A stretch of DNA of 64,000 nt, taken from Nemopilema nomurai (taxonomy: Eukaryota; Cnidaria; Scyphozoa; Rhizostomeae; Rhizostomatidae). Below, one piece after another: positions 1-12,230 of the stretch (positions within the stretch are counted from its first letter, which is position 1; each line of letters opens with the position of its first letter). A model generated the notes under the pieces. The model was not told the DNA's origin, searched no databases, and saw only the letters and a list, made by a program, of their open reading frames with translations. Location: positions 1,356,943 through 1,420,942 of the forward strand of contig ML133386.1 of assembly GCA_003864495.1 (NCBI GenBank). Reading direction: 5' to 3'. The position numbers were made by a program, and so were the translations under genes.

Positions 1-263
1 TAATGATATGACACTAATTCTTTTACAGCCATACCTTTTTTTCTTCAAAAGTTTGCAAATAAAGTTTATTAATATATCAATTGAAGGAATGCTTTTCATT
101 TTTTGTGGTAGCAAGATGCAAACACCAGGTTAAAACACATTCTGGTAGCAGAAAAATGGCTCAGACCCCAACTTTTACCAGTTCATGGTTTGACATGAAA
201 TTTATCTATTATCATTTTGCTTAATCCACTTTTTTAAATGATGCACAATTTTTGCTCTAGAAC
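1..263. other. Region upstream of cyclin B
   Basis: AT-rich and non-coding as far as can be seen. A pyrimidine-rich stretch ends in an AG at 259-260, three bases before the cyclin B ATG at 264. The start codon may therefore lie in an exon joined to a 5' UTR exon outside the window. No core promoter element was recognised. Confidence 0.4.
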
Positions 264-3200
264 ATGGATTTTGATGTCAGGAGAGGAACTACAAAGCCTG
301 GCATCAAGCTGGTGAAGGGCACCACAAGGACTGCCCTTGGGGACATCAGAAATGTGACCAAAGTATGTGCTGCATCTAATTTAGCTGCACAAATATTAAT
401 ACCAGATTTAGTGGGCTCAGAAGTTGGTATTTTTTGTAGCAATAAGTTTTGCAGGCCTAACTATACCAGCATTCCAGACTGCAGTCCATTGTATTAAATT
501 ATATATAGGGTATATTTTGTGAAAGTTGTTCATACCCAGGGAAGTAAATTTCTTGGATGTATTACCCAAAAATTAATTTTCAGTATATACTCTAACTAAT
601 TCTAAATGATAATGTTATTTTCAATTTTCTTTACTTACAAACAAAATTTGTTAATACATAATTGTTATATATTTTTTGTCAAAACAAAATTTGGAAATTT
701 GAAATCTTAGACATTTCCAGACCCCTTAAAATTCTCCTGCAATATTATTTTCTATATACCGATAAATAAATATATATGGTTTCCTTTCCTCTTTTCCTTC
801 TGATTTTTACAGTGCAGGTCTTGGCTTTAACATTTTGTGATTGTCTGTTTGTGAAAGTAGATAACATACATTTGTTTATATTTGTGTTCTTTTTCACAGG
901 AAAGGAATTTTGATGGGAAGGCCCAACAAAGAAACAAGAAAGCTGAAACCCAAAAATTACTTGAGGCTGGTAAAGAGAATGAAAATATTGACCTAATTGG
1001 GAAACGCGGAAAAGCCATGTCTGTGTGTGAAGCATTGCCTGAAAATAAGGTGAGTACTTTGATGTTGCTCTTTTATGTAATTAAGTAAGAATGAGGCTCT
1101 CTCATTGTTCACTGAAACTAGAACAAGTATGTTATGTATTTTTTGTTATGGAAGAAATCTGGGGCATCGCAAAGAACTGTTTAGAGACCAATTTGTATTT
1201 GTTTTTCACTCTTTTTTCATCATTACATTCTATTCAGTATTTGTTTCAATAAAGCAAGTTTTGCTACTTGTTTTTAGGAATTTAGCACTGAAGATGCAAT
1301 CAACAAAGTCTACATGCATAAATCAGAACAAGAGAATGTTGGCAAAGAAACTGCTGCTGAAATTGCTGGGCGTATTCGTGCCATGTCTGTTTGTGAGAGT
1401 GCACCAGCCATAACACTTGGTGTGCGATCAATGTCAATTTGTGAAACTGTCCCCTCTACCATAATTGATATCGATAAAGAAAGTGAAAAAGATCCATTCC
1501 AATGTGCAGAATATGCTGCTGATATCTATTCTTATCTTCGCAAAATTGAGGCAAGTCTCCTATGTTGCATTTATCTAATTAAATGAGTTGTTCTATTGAA
1601 ATGGTCATTCCTCTTGCTTGGTGTGTCCAGGAAACCCTGTTCCTGTTGTGTGTTTGCTTGCTTTTGACATTTTTCATTATTGTCAGTGGATTTGACATCA
1701 ACTCTAGAATACATGCTAAACTCCATTAGTCATCACCCACAGAGATAAATTGTTGTTGTTGTTGTTCTAAGAAAGTTAGTTCTGTTGAAGCTCTCTCTAT
1801 GTTTGAACCAAAGTAAGGAATGTGCATTGTATACTTATTGCATAAAAAAGCTCAATCACGTATCATAATGTATATAGGCTTCTTTTGGTAATAATTGAAA
1901 TATTTATTTGTCACAGAAGCCCCTGTGTACAACAGATTATATGAACAAGCAAACAGAGATAAATGAGCGAATGAGATCAATTCTGATTGACTGGCTGGTA
2001 CAAGTGCACAGTCGGTTTGAGCTGTTGCAGGAAACTCTCTACCTCACCGTGACCATCATTGACAGATTCCTTGAGGTATGGAATTCTTCATTGACCTGTA
2101 TCTCTATCTCACTGAGTGTCTCTTAAGGTAAATCCACCAGTATTGGGAACGGCATTGTGTGGCATATTCAGAAACACTATATTTGTCATGTCACAATCTA
2201 ATTAACGGTATTGCAAATGGTATGGGTCTGAAACCGAATGGCCTTAACATAGTATATGTTGCAACAACAAAGAATCTTATGTGTTGCTGTGCTTGAAAAT
2301 TTGGATAACTAGCCTTCCCTTTCAAATGATTCATATGTTTCAGTATCTATGATAATACTGGGCAAACTAGGAGAATGAATGAATGAACAAATAAAAATGA
2401 GTAAAATTAATAGTAAATAGATAGATAACACTTCTGGTTTTAGCAAAACTTTAACATAGACTTAAACTGTTTTTCTATTGATTTCGACTTCTTTTGCTGT
2501 TAGCAACAAGACGTGAACAGGTCGAAATTGCAGCTGGTAGGGGTCAGTGCGATGCTTTTGGCATCAAAGTACGAAGAGACGTACGCTCCGGAGATCGGCG
2601 ACTTTGTTTACATAACTGACAACTCGTACAGCAAAGGACTCATCAAAAAGATGGAGCAGCTGATTCTGAAGACCCTCGACTGTGACCTGAGCCAACCTCT
2701 CTGTCTGCAGTTTTTACGCAGGAACTCTAAGGCGGCAATGGTACGCATATCACCACCCATACTAGGCCGCTATTTTCGTTTCATTCTATGTTTCGCCAAT
2801 CAACTTATGTTATTTCACTAGTTTCACAACGTGACTTCTTGTCTTATGACAGGCAGATGCGAAGAAACACACCCTCGCAAAATACCTAATGGAGCTGACG
2901 CTTGTAGATTACAAATTATCACGGATGCAGCCTTCGATTATTGCTGCAGCAAGCTTGTTTCTCGCTGGAAAAATTCTCGAAAATGCCGAATGGTCAGAAA
3001 CTCTTATTCACTATAGCACCTATACTGAACAAAGTTTGATGCCAGTCGTGAAATCTATCGCGAAATTAATTGCCAAGTCTGAAGTGTCAAAATTCCAGGT
3101 AGGCTTCTGTACCCAAGTTCTTGCTAACGTTTTTTCGCCATGGTCAGGCCTGGTTACTCCGGTCAAATCGTGATGAAATTTGATGGCCGCGCCTCTTATT

Positions 3201-3468
3201 ATTTGTAGTATTTCTTAGTTCCACCCTCAACGTCACATACCCTGTTGTACTACCAGAATGAGGGATTTTAATTCTCGGTTGTTTCAGTAAGTTGTACTTT
3301 AGCGCTTTAAGCTGCTAAAAGTAAAGAATCTCCAATCGTCTACTTCTCACAACTTAACTCTATTTATTTCAGGCTTCAAGAACAAAGTATGCGAGGAACA
3401 AATTCATGTCCATTTCACAGATCCCAGAATTAAAAGGAGACTTGATCTATGAATTATCCCGGGATTAG
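264..3468 (+). CDS. CCNB: G2/mitotic-specific cyclin B, 7 exons, 418 aa
   Basis: B-type cyclin, the regulatory subunit of CDK1 that drives entry into mitosis. Exons: 264-362, 900-1049, 1278-1550, 1917-2075, 2504-2740, 2853-3098, 3373-3468. All junctions are phase 0 and the frame stays open to TAG at 3466. The N-terminus has a destruction box at residues 22-30 (R-T-A-L-x-x-I-x-N) and a KEN box at 58-60, the two APC/C degrons. The cyclin N box contains M193-R-S-I-L197 and the DWLVQVH stretch at 199-205; exons 5 and 6 give LASKYEE and [11 protein letters not shown] length near 420 aa is normal for cyclin B. Intron 3 begins with GC (GAG|GCAAGT at 1551) rather than GT. Three copies of a K/R-x-M-S-V/I-C-E-x-x-P motif lie at residues 71-80, 117-126 and 133-142; I do not recognise them as a known cyclin feature. 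B1/B2 versus B3 assignment is by eye; the overall sequence fits B1/B2. Confidence 0.95.
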
Positions 3469-6368
3469 AAATGTTAACATCTAAAGCTCACCAAGGAATG
3501 CTAGATTGCTTCTGAGACGGGAAGCATGTGACAAGCTTTGGCCAATACGCATTCAAAACGACTGTTTGACGCAATGACGCTTTTTGCCCTTCAGTAGTAT
3601 GTTTCTTAAAGTCGTTTAATTCAATCAAGCTGATACCAAAGAGTGGTGTTATCAGCGATGTTTGTCGTCACGGCGAATCGCGCTATTTCCTTTCCAAATG
3701 TTTCTATTGATATCGAAGCTTAGTTCCCAAAATGCAGAGATCAGAGAGATCAGAAAACTTATTCTGGTGGAGAAAGATATTGTCAAACTGGTATCTGTTT
3801 AATTGAAATTTATTATTCATTTCAATGCATTGATTATGTACGTACTGTATCTTATTTTATAATTAAAAACTTTTGTAAATATTGATCTTATTAGTCATGA
3901 ACGAATTTTTTCTTTCTCTTTTCTTAAGATGAGACTGTAGTACTAAATACTAAATAGTTTTTTCCAATTGCTCTAACAGCTTTTCACGCAAATGTTGCAC
4001 AGAATGGATTTGATTTTTATGAGAAACCCGATTGTTATATCATCATTGTTAAGTCCTCAAGAGCCATTTCATAATATAAATTTCAACGTAATTGAAATGA
4101 AACATAGATATACGTTTTGTCCTGTTCAATTGGAGAATGGCATTTTTTTCTTTGGACTGCCTTTTTAGAAGTCAAAAATTCCTTGCTAAATGGAAGCTAA
4201 AGCAGTGAAATTTTTCCTGAAATATTTCAGCTTACACAATTGGAACAGTTGTTGGTATTATCTGGGGCTGGCTGCTGGTCAAGACCTCATCTGAACGATT
4301 AGAACGTATGAGGGGGTGGGGACAAAACAATTGTTATTGAGATTACAAGTATCTTGACAATGCTGCGTTGTGTTGTACAATCTTAAAAAGGTCAATTATT
4401 TAAAACAAGAAGAATAACCTTATGGTACATTGACAGGGCAGCCTCAGCCACAAATGTAATTGAACATCCGGATTTAATGGGAATTACGTAAGAGTTAAAA
4501 TTATGGAAACAAACTCATTTTGTGGTGGATTGTCCTAAGACGTAAATATACTTACCCTACCGTCTCATTTGCCAAGTTGGATCGCAGTAATAGCACACAA
4601 ATTGCAGAGGTACATGCTTCAAGTGTTAATTGAAGCTAAGTGGACACTATAAACAAACAGTTTTTGCCATGGAAAGGCTTTATCTTACAGTGGTCAAGAA
4701 GAGACAATCGAAGGGACGGGAAATGGCTGTTTTCTTTCTAACTTTAGAACCAATGTTTCTTCATAAATTAACAGTGTGATGTCGAGTTTAACTTTAGAAA
4801 ATGTAATACCGGTTTGTGCCATAAGAAAATGTAAAACCGGTTTCGAATCTCCAAACAAGAAACGCTTCAACCGTTTTCTAGAGACAAAGTGGTTTAGTGC
4901 GAGCGCCCTCTTCAACTAAAGCGCTAGAGGACTACAACCTTGGTATAGAATACGTTTCGATCAGTTCGAATTCTAAAACTAACGAACAGTGCAATCCAAT
5001 TACAGATTCATCACAGTCTTGCCACATCACAATTTGAAAATTATGTAAAATGGACCTTAAAAGTCTGGCACTAAAGAAAGATTGGAAGAATGGATACATG
5101 AGCATCAGAAACAAACTCGAGCAAAGTTTTGCCTAAAGATCATCATCCACAGTACATCACTGTCTTCAATTTTCATCTCATTTGAAGCATAGAACCACCA
5201 ATTAAACAGATAAAATACTTCGTTTTTGCCACGGATTCTTATCTGGCATCAGAGATCATTTATACTTTAAGGAGCGCGGGGCTAATGGAGGAGGGATTTT
5301 CCTAGACAAGAGGGGGCCTTGTTAAGAAGGGGGCCTAGAAGAAGAATTTACGATGGTCGTAATTGCCAAAGGGGATGAGAAACGAAGGCTCTGTGTTGCA
5401 AGCATTTGGGAACTAAAAGTTGAAATGGGATGAAAACATTGGAACATACAGGTTAACTATTGCTTACTTTCGTCAAGACTCCATCTGCTGGTATCAATGG
5501 GAACCACATCGCTCGGGTGTTGTATTAAATTTATTGCATGTCAGACAAATGTCGTGGTCTAAAATCTTAACCTCTGTTTTTTTGCTAAAAATAGAAATTA
5601 CGTTTGCCATAAAGACTCTTGGAAATTTTTTGTCGAACAGTGCAAGGTACCATGGTAGACATTCTTTTGTCTTAGAGGTTGCAACCTTTTTTGCGAGGAA
5701 AAATTTCTCGCGAGAAAAATCGCTAGACAAAATTAAAAGTTTGTGGGTGGTGAGACATAAATCATATAAGCGTAGCTATTCGAAATTGCACCCCAGTCAC
5801 ATTCCAGACGCTTCTCGTCGAGCCAGAGTACCCGGCTTGGAGCCTTTGGACATTCCACTCCATTGAATGAACTGCCCTCATTCATCCGTAGAAGGATCGT
5901 TTGCAGCCTTGTCGTCTGCGTTTACGGATGTGGCACGCGACATAGTTTTTGACGAGAAAAGCGTTTTGTTCTCCTGACGAATTCCATTCTGCTTATGTAC
6001 AAAGCTCTCGTTTGCAGAAAAGAGGCTTTAGCCTGCGAAAGAACTGTACTTTTGGATAATACGTAGCCAAAATAGAACTTTTATAGAATTCCTTTTTGAG
6101 ATCATAGAGATTATTCTGAGGAACGCTATTTACCGGCCCTCGATTCCGTGTCAGTCTGCAGACGAGGTCTCGTATGCTGGAGTAGTGAAGCTTTCTTTGA
6201 TGTTTAGTAAGTTGCTCTTGTATAGCATGGCTTCGATGGCTAGTTTACATAATGTAGTTCACGTTAATTATTTTGTAGGCATTCTGGGCACAGAATTTGG
6301 TATGATCTCACTGCGTAGTTAGTTTAGCTTTGTACGTTTGTCTCTGATAGCACTAACATTGCCGCACG
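3469..6368. other. Cyclin B 3' flank and intergenic DNA
   Basis: The first part is presumably the cyclin B 3' UTR. No canonical AATAAA was found close to the stop codon. Open frames at 5420-5866 (+) and 5494-5730 (-) overlap each other on opposite strands, match nothing I recognise and have no splice context. No RNA gene or clear repeat was seen. Confidence 0.5.
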
Positions 6369-7694
6369 CTCACTGTTGTGGAGAGTATATAACAGTAGGG
6401 TTGGACTTTGATATATCTTCGAGATATCTTCGTAATTGTGTAAACCGCTTTCAATGCTGTTTGTATTACACGTCAGGTCGTCCACATAGCAATTACTAAC
6501 GACCTTGGAGACTTCTGGATACTTACCCGCAAAGGACATAGCATGTCTATACAAAACTGAACCTAAAATGGCTGGGGAGCACTTGAGACCAAATGGAAGC
6601 CTGCAAAACCTGTAATGGACAACGGACGGATTATCACTTTTAACATTATCAAACCATAAGAATCGCAGATAATCACGATCGCTTTCTTTGATACCGATTT
6701 GCAAGAAAGCCTTTTCAATATCTGCTGTTAACGCAATACGATTACTTCTAAAATCAATGATTTTATCAAACAACATGGGAACAAAGTTGGGCCCTGTTTG
6801 TAAATGCTCATTAAGCGATAAGGTCTCAGGTGACGATTTTGCGCTTGCATCAAAAACAACACGAAGTTCACTGGTTTCACGACTTTCCCTGTAAACTCCA
6901 TGATGAGCGAGGAAATGACATCCCGTTTTGACGTCATCCCTAGGTTCCTCAACTCTTTCGATAACGCCACTGAGCAACTGCTCCTGGAAATTAGCATCGT
7001 ATTTTTCCAGCAAGTCTGGATCCTTTTGCAAGCGAACGTATAAGGAATTTAACCTTTTCAACGACAACGAATAATTGGTATTCAACGGCTCTGAGATTTG
7101 CGTAGTCCAAGGCAGGCCTATTTCGTAACGTACCCCATTAAAATCGATACTACACGCCTCGATAAATTCTAATTTCTCAGATTCAGGTGTAGATACAACG
7201 TTAGATTTATCATCAACAACCTCGAACACCTTCTTAAACGTTTCTACTAACTCTGCGGAGTCATTGTTACGTGCAAATTCATTACCTTCGATAACTAAGT
7301 TAGATGTAACACATAGATTGTGACCAGTGTCGTCTCTATCTTTGCCTGATGGTCCAGAAATTAACCACCCGAGTTTACTGTTGACTGCTATAGGACCACG
7401 ATCCTCTTTTACTACTTCACCAGAAACAAAATCGTAGTAATTTTCTAGTCCTATAAGAATATCGATACTTTCGCTAGCATTAATGACGTTTTCCGGATCA
7501 TCAGCTAAGTTAAGTCTAGCTAAGTGAGGAAACATATTTAAGTCAACGGTTGACTTTACCGGAGTGCAGATAACGGGACTGCTATACGCGACAATAGTTA
7601 TGAAACTATTATCAGACGTTTCAACATTTATCTTAACTAGATCGCACTTTTGCTTCCTAAACTTATCGGATCCGAACATATTGATGTTGATCAC
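6324..7694 (-). pseudogene. pol: BEL/Pao pol fragment: protease linker and truncated reverse transcriptase
   Basis: A frame of 456 codons. The first part carries the linker conserved after the BEL/Pao protease (DILIGL, then GPIAVNSKLGWLISGP). Reverse transcriptase follows, with LRVVFDASA, LTADIEKAFLQI, RLPFGLKCSPAIL and the catalytic YVDD. Shortly after YVDD the frame crosses the deletion junction near 6407, continues through 33 bases of LTR and then about 50 bases into host flank, so the C-terminus is artificial. The aspartic-protease DSG region lies at about 7700-7780 in another frame, bounded by two frame changes. The copy cannot encode a complete polyprotein. Confidence 0.85.
6374..6406 (-). 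repeat. Truncated 3' LTR remnant
   Basis: Thirty-three bases identical to 9263-9295, preceded by the CTCAC duplication at 6369-6373. Similarity breaks off at 6407, where sequence from inside reverse transcriptase begins. Confidence 0.85.
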
Positions 7695-7769
7695 GTCTTG
7701 GGCTCTATAGGCTCTAATTTAAGCTTACTTTGTATATTATTAGTTACGTAATTCAATTGACTACCCGAA

Positions 7770-9034
7770 TCAAACAAAATACGAACGGGTACCTTTTTGC
7801 CGTATCACCTTTACTAGCGTATGTTCTTGCAGTTTGCAACAGAATGTTTCTTTTTCCCTCTTCGTGTGCGTGGTCATTCCATTTGTTTGAACTTGAGGTT
7901 CGTCAACAGCGTCTTCCTTCATACTCTCCAACTTCTCGGTGTTTCTTTCCTTTCGACATATAACAGTATTATGCGATCCTTTACAGCGACTACATTTCCC
8001 AAGTTTTCTGCAGTTAGATGCCCGGTGACCGATTCCAAAACAACGAAAGCAACGTCTTTCCTTCGATAAAACATCCATTTTCTTGTCGATTTCAGTAACT
8101 ACTTGGCATTGCCAAGAACGATGTTTTCCTTTACAAAATATACAATTGGCTTGTTGGGATGTCGGCGCTGCTTGTGTGTGTAAGGCCGAAGCAGTTGGCG
8201 TAGCATTCTGCGTTTGAGCTTTCCGGATTTGATTTTTAGCCACGTCGAGATTGAGTTCTCGCGCTTCCACCTCCTTTCTCAAAAGCTCCATCAACTCGGT
8301 TAACGACCAGACTTCTTTTGTAGTCTGTCTTGCAATCTGCAGCGATATGTCTTTAGGCAAGTGAGCCATATTTAGAGGCACCAATAAACTTCCATAAGCT
8401 TCTGAAGTTACACCAGACGCTTCCAAACCTCGTATTTGAATATTAATCTTATCGTAGATTGTGCGTAATTCTGAGATGTCACTTCTCGAGTCGCACGGCT
8501 TTAGTTTCAGTAATTCTTCCATGTGCGCACTGATAACCTTTTGTTTGTTCCCGAACCGTTCTTTGAGTAATTTATGGCTGAATCGTACGTTCTTTTTCTT
8601 AGTGGTAAGCCTTCAATAGCTCGAGCAGCAGTTCCTTCCAGAGACCTCTGGAGGTAATTAAATTTATCGATCGACGTTAGAGTCCTGTTCTCATCGACCA
8701 TACTCTTAAAGAAGCTTTCCCAAAATGTTTGGAATTTCAATATTTCGCCACTAAATCTAGGCAGTGGGAGTTTCGGCAGTTTTGCTTGTACTCCTCCAAA
8801 TCTTAAGCGTTCTTTTGGCTCTCCATTTTCTGAAGCGATTTGTGAAGGAGCCCTTGATGATAGCGACTGCGACTGAAGTCGTTCCCTGGTAGAACCTACG
8901 GATGTCTCTGTCTTCTTGTCCATGTTTTTCTGTAAAGCATCTTCTAATTTTAGTATGGATTCATCCAAATTGCACAATAGCTCCGAAGACTGCTCAATTT
9001 CCTCTGCGATTTCACCGGGTTCAATTTTACTCAA
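7770..9034 (-). pseudogene. gag: BEL/Pao gag, frameshifted
   Basis: Two frames overlap at 8507-8522. The upstream one (9034-8507) carries the LPKLPLPRFSGEILKFQTFWESF-type segment characteristic of BEL/Pao gag. The downstream one (8522-7770) carries a CxFCKGKHxxxxC finger-like cluster followed by two CCHC-like knuckles (CFRCFGIGHRASNC and CSRCKGSHNTVIC). The frame change shows that the copy is decayed or has a sequence error. The protein would be the structural component of the retrotransposon particle. Confidence 0.8.
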
Positions 9035-9262
9035 AATTTGCGAGTCGAGATCCTTTAAAAGTTCGTGTTTTTCTTTCAGCGTTTTAATTATTGTTCGAAA
9101 GCGTAAGACGACAGTGTCCGTAATTTCTTCTTCTGATTGAAGGCGAGTTTCACTTTCTCTTTGCAGTTTCGTGACAACAGCACGATTACCGGCACGTGTA
9201 TTTCAAAGACGATCAAAGTTACCCATAGTTCGATAAAATCCCGCCCCACGTTGGGCGCCAAA

Positions 9263-9581
9263 TGTTGTGGAGAGTATATAACAGTAGGGTTGGACGAAAT
9301 ATAAGAGACTGAGATATCCACGAAATATGTACATAAAACCAAATCCACTCTATTTACAACCGACTTGAATATAGATACGACTACTCATCGTGGTAGCCAT
9401 GAGCGAATGCCGTTACCCTTCTAGGCAACTACATTATGATTACCGCTAGAACGAGTCACTCATTAGTTGATAAGATAAGATTAGTCCTAACAAAAACAAT
9501 TACACGCGTTTATAATAACAAAGGGGACTGGAACGAGCGTCCATTACGTTACCGTAACAACAAAAACAAAAGATTCTAACA
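9263..9581 (-). repeat. 5' LTR of the BEL/Pao element
   Basis: On the plus strand it runs from TGTTGTGG to TCTAACA, with short terminal inverted ends (TGTTG/TAACA). The first 33 bases recur at 6374-6406, which fixes the inner boundary. CTCAC at 9582 fixes the outer one. Confidence 0.88.
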
Positions 9582-9586
9582 CTCAC

Positions 9587-12230
9587 GCTACATTTGCATG
9601 ACGCGGATAATGCGATAAAATTGAGTAGCCTTCAATGCTCTGTTAAGACAATTGCAGTTGTAAACTGTGAAGAACGAGGGAGGCCCTGTCCCATGGCCCC
9701 CGCACTTTCTTGTAAAACAATAAAGCTTTTATAAATATCTTTTGTTATGGTTGTTAAAATCTTCCTTGGCCCCTCCACTTTCCAACCTTCGTCGAAGCCC
9801 TTGTGTCTTGGCTACCGCTGCCGAAGTCCTGAGACTAGAACGGTGGCGCAACATGTGGTTGTTGCGGGTAGAACGGTACCAAAGGGGAGGAGGTGTTGGA
9901 CGTGCGTGCTGTGGCACTGACCAGAGAAAGCGAATGTCCCGCCACGGAAAACACCAAATCTCATTACAAAATGCAACCAAGAGACATGTGCATTTGGAAC
10001 GAATAACTCATGCGAGCTCATGTTCTGTGTGGGAGAAGGCGTTGTCCGCACCGCAAAGGAAGTGTCTCACTTTATGTAATACTAAAAATACTTCGGCCTC
10101 TTCAGCCTCTCCAGCCAAAGTACCTATATGACGCCCATCATTCTAGAACTGCTTACAACTTTAAAGAGGTCCGTAGTTCTTTGATTAATGCAAATGAGTC
10201 AATTAGTTTCCAAGACCTCTTCGGACATAGTTAATGGAATTTATATGTTCTTTTCACCACTGGAGGTAATTTTTCGGGTTGCTGCTTTTGTCACAGGCAA
10301 CGAAGCGAGCAAATCGAGGAATGATGTTTAACTGTTTAAATCAATTGAATTAATAAAGTTCCTATTATTCGTAATATTGTTTTAACACTCAGATCCTTTA
10401 ATGATCTGAAGACTGTTAAGCAATCCACATATTTGGAGTTAAAAACATACAAGCATACGCATTTTACGCGAGTAGGGGGTTGGTACACGAAAATGTACAC
10501 GTGCGTACAAAGGGAGGGGATCAAAATGTTATTCTTAAACTGCCTACGTACTTTATGGATGACCATTTCGTGAATTTTACAGAACAACGCAAGATGAAAA
10601 AGGCGAAATACCGGAATGTCCCTTGCCCACCGAATTGTGCTTAATGGATCTTGTTGATTCTGGTATTTGCAAAATTGCACAGGTCCAGCCAATGAGGCCT
10701 TACTTTATCCTATTGTATGATAAACGTCATGGATGACATTAAAACTGAGGTTGAGTATATTTTCATGGCATGTGGTTGCAGAAAGGATTGGGTTAAAATT
10801 GAATTATGATGTTTTTAACTCGAGAATGACTTGTGTAGGTTATGAAAGGGAAATAGGGATTTGGATCTTTTGATATTAAGGAATTCTCTGTAATTTATGT
10901 TTGTCGTAAACCATGGTTTTCAGAAAAGAAGTCAAGGTTGTGGCAAAAAGGGGTCAGGACTGATTACTGGTTTCTTGGAATTCAACGGAAAGTAATGCAG
11001 CTTCTGGTAGCATTTGATTCAAATGGTTTTCGAAATGATAAACCTAAAAGTTTTGTAAAAAGTATCGTATGTAGGCATGTATTGAGTCTGTAATACAGAC
11101 AGCAAACTATTATTAGCGGATGATTACCAAAAACTCAAGGGAACCTTCTTGTTATGATTTGGCTATGATTTTCATTCAGACATGAAATTTTCGTACAGCT
11201 GTATAGAAATGAATTTGATGAAAATATCTCCAAGCTGGCCCGAACTGTTACCATAGAATATCTGATAGTAACAATAAGAAAGCTAAATCTCCATTTCGAA
11301 GCAGTTAAACCCCCACCCCCCCATTATTTTGAGTTCAAGTTTTGTTGCTTTTTCCAGAACTTGCTTGATTTTTCGCTATTAGAAGCCTTTTCTAATTTGG
11401 GTTTTTGATACAAATTCGGACAATCCAATAAGCGTTCAATGGATTCCTCATGGGAACCACACCTTCTGCAAAAAGAATCAGTATACTTTTCTTTGTAGTT
11501 TGCTATTAGGTCTGCAGACTTTGGTTCAAATTTCAGTACGGATGAGGCTTCCTCGCACCTGAGATATTCTTTCATTTAAACTTACTATCCTTTAAGGATC
11601 TGAGGTTAGTTTTTTTATTATTTTATCTTTGTTTTCTACAAGATGATATCTTGTCCAAAATTACTAAAATCCAAAACAGACCGAATTTCATTATTTAATG
11701 CTAAATTTAAATCATAGTACTCTGCTTCCATTTGTAATCAACAGCTCAACTTTGCTATTCCAGTTACACATGCTATGTTGCTTAGAAATTGACCGATTTT
11801 GATGAAATTTTCACTTGAACACGCCCCAATTTTGAGACCACACCCCCTGGGCCCCTCTCAGTTCTTCATGGCCGGTTAAAATTCTGTGCCAGTCCGCCAC
11901 TGGGTCCAGCAATTAGAGTTCGACAAGAATCCCATTCGCGACATGAAGCCACAAGGGATCGAACCTTCCAAAAGTTCCAGACATGTCCGGTCGAGGTGGA
12001 TGAAATATCCGGTGTGGAATAGACTTCTATTTTCATTTCTTATTTATTTCATTCTCATGTGATCGAAACTTCCATTCTCATGAACTTATCAATCATTCTC
12101 GGTTATGATTGATTAACATTTATTAAAGTACTACTTGAATCCAAACAATCATTCTTGCATTAAGAGCTGAAATTGTATTAAAATAAGTAGACTGGTTTTC
12201 AACTTCACAACAAAGCAAATCTTGCTTTCC
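9587..12230. other. Intergenic DNA without a recognised gene
   Basis: Both strands are open across about 9730-10130 in a GC-richer patch, but neither translation is recognised and no splice context is evident. One retrotransposon remnant is listed separately (11324-11575). A C-rich run lies near 11310. Nothing else could be supported. Confidence 0.5.
11324..11575 (-). pseudogene. Possible LINE-type C-terminal zinc-knuckle remnant
   Basis: An 83-codon frame contains FCRRCGSHEESIERLLDCPN. This resembles the C-x-x-C-x-x-x-x-E-x-x-x-H/R-L-x-x-x-C motif found after reverse transcriptase in many non-LTR elements. No other part of such an element is visible nearby, so it is at most a fragment. Confidence 0.4.

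Larger units (their letters stand above)
6374..9581 (-). mobile_element. BEL/Pao LTR retrotransposon, internally deleted
   Basis: An LTR element on the minus strand. The 5-bp duplication CTCAC flanks it at 6369-6373 and 9582-9586. The 5' LTR is 9263-9581 (319 bp) and has TG...CA ends. A primer-binding-site-like sequence (TGGCGCCCAACGTGGGG, minus strand) occupies 9244-9260, two bases inside the LTR. Gag and pol reading frames run from 9034 down to about 6410. The 3' LTR is reduced to its terminal 33 bp (6374-6406), joined directly to the middle of reverse transcriptase. RNase H, integrase and most of the 3' LTR are missing. Because both duplications are intact, the loss must be internal. BEL/Pao is assigned from the gag zinc knuckles, the protease-linker-RT order and the YVDD motif. 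Confidence 0.9.

Noticed and set aside
5420..5866. 148-codon frame upstream of the BEL element
   Set aside because: Unrecognised composition, an antisense frame over the same stretch, and no splice or promoter context.
9729..10234. Overlapping frames on both strands in a GC-richer patch
   Set aside because: Open in several frames at once, which reflects base composition. No domain was recognised.
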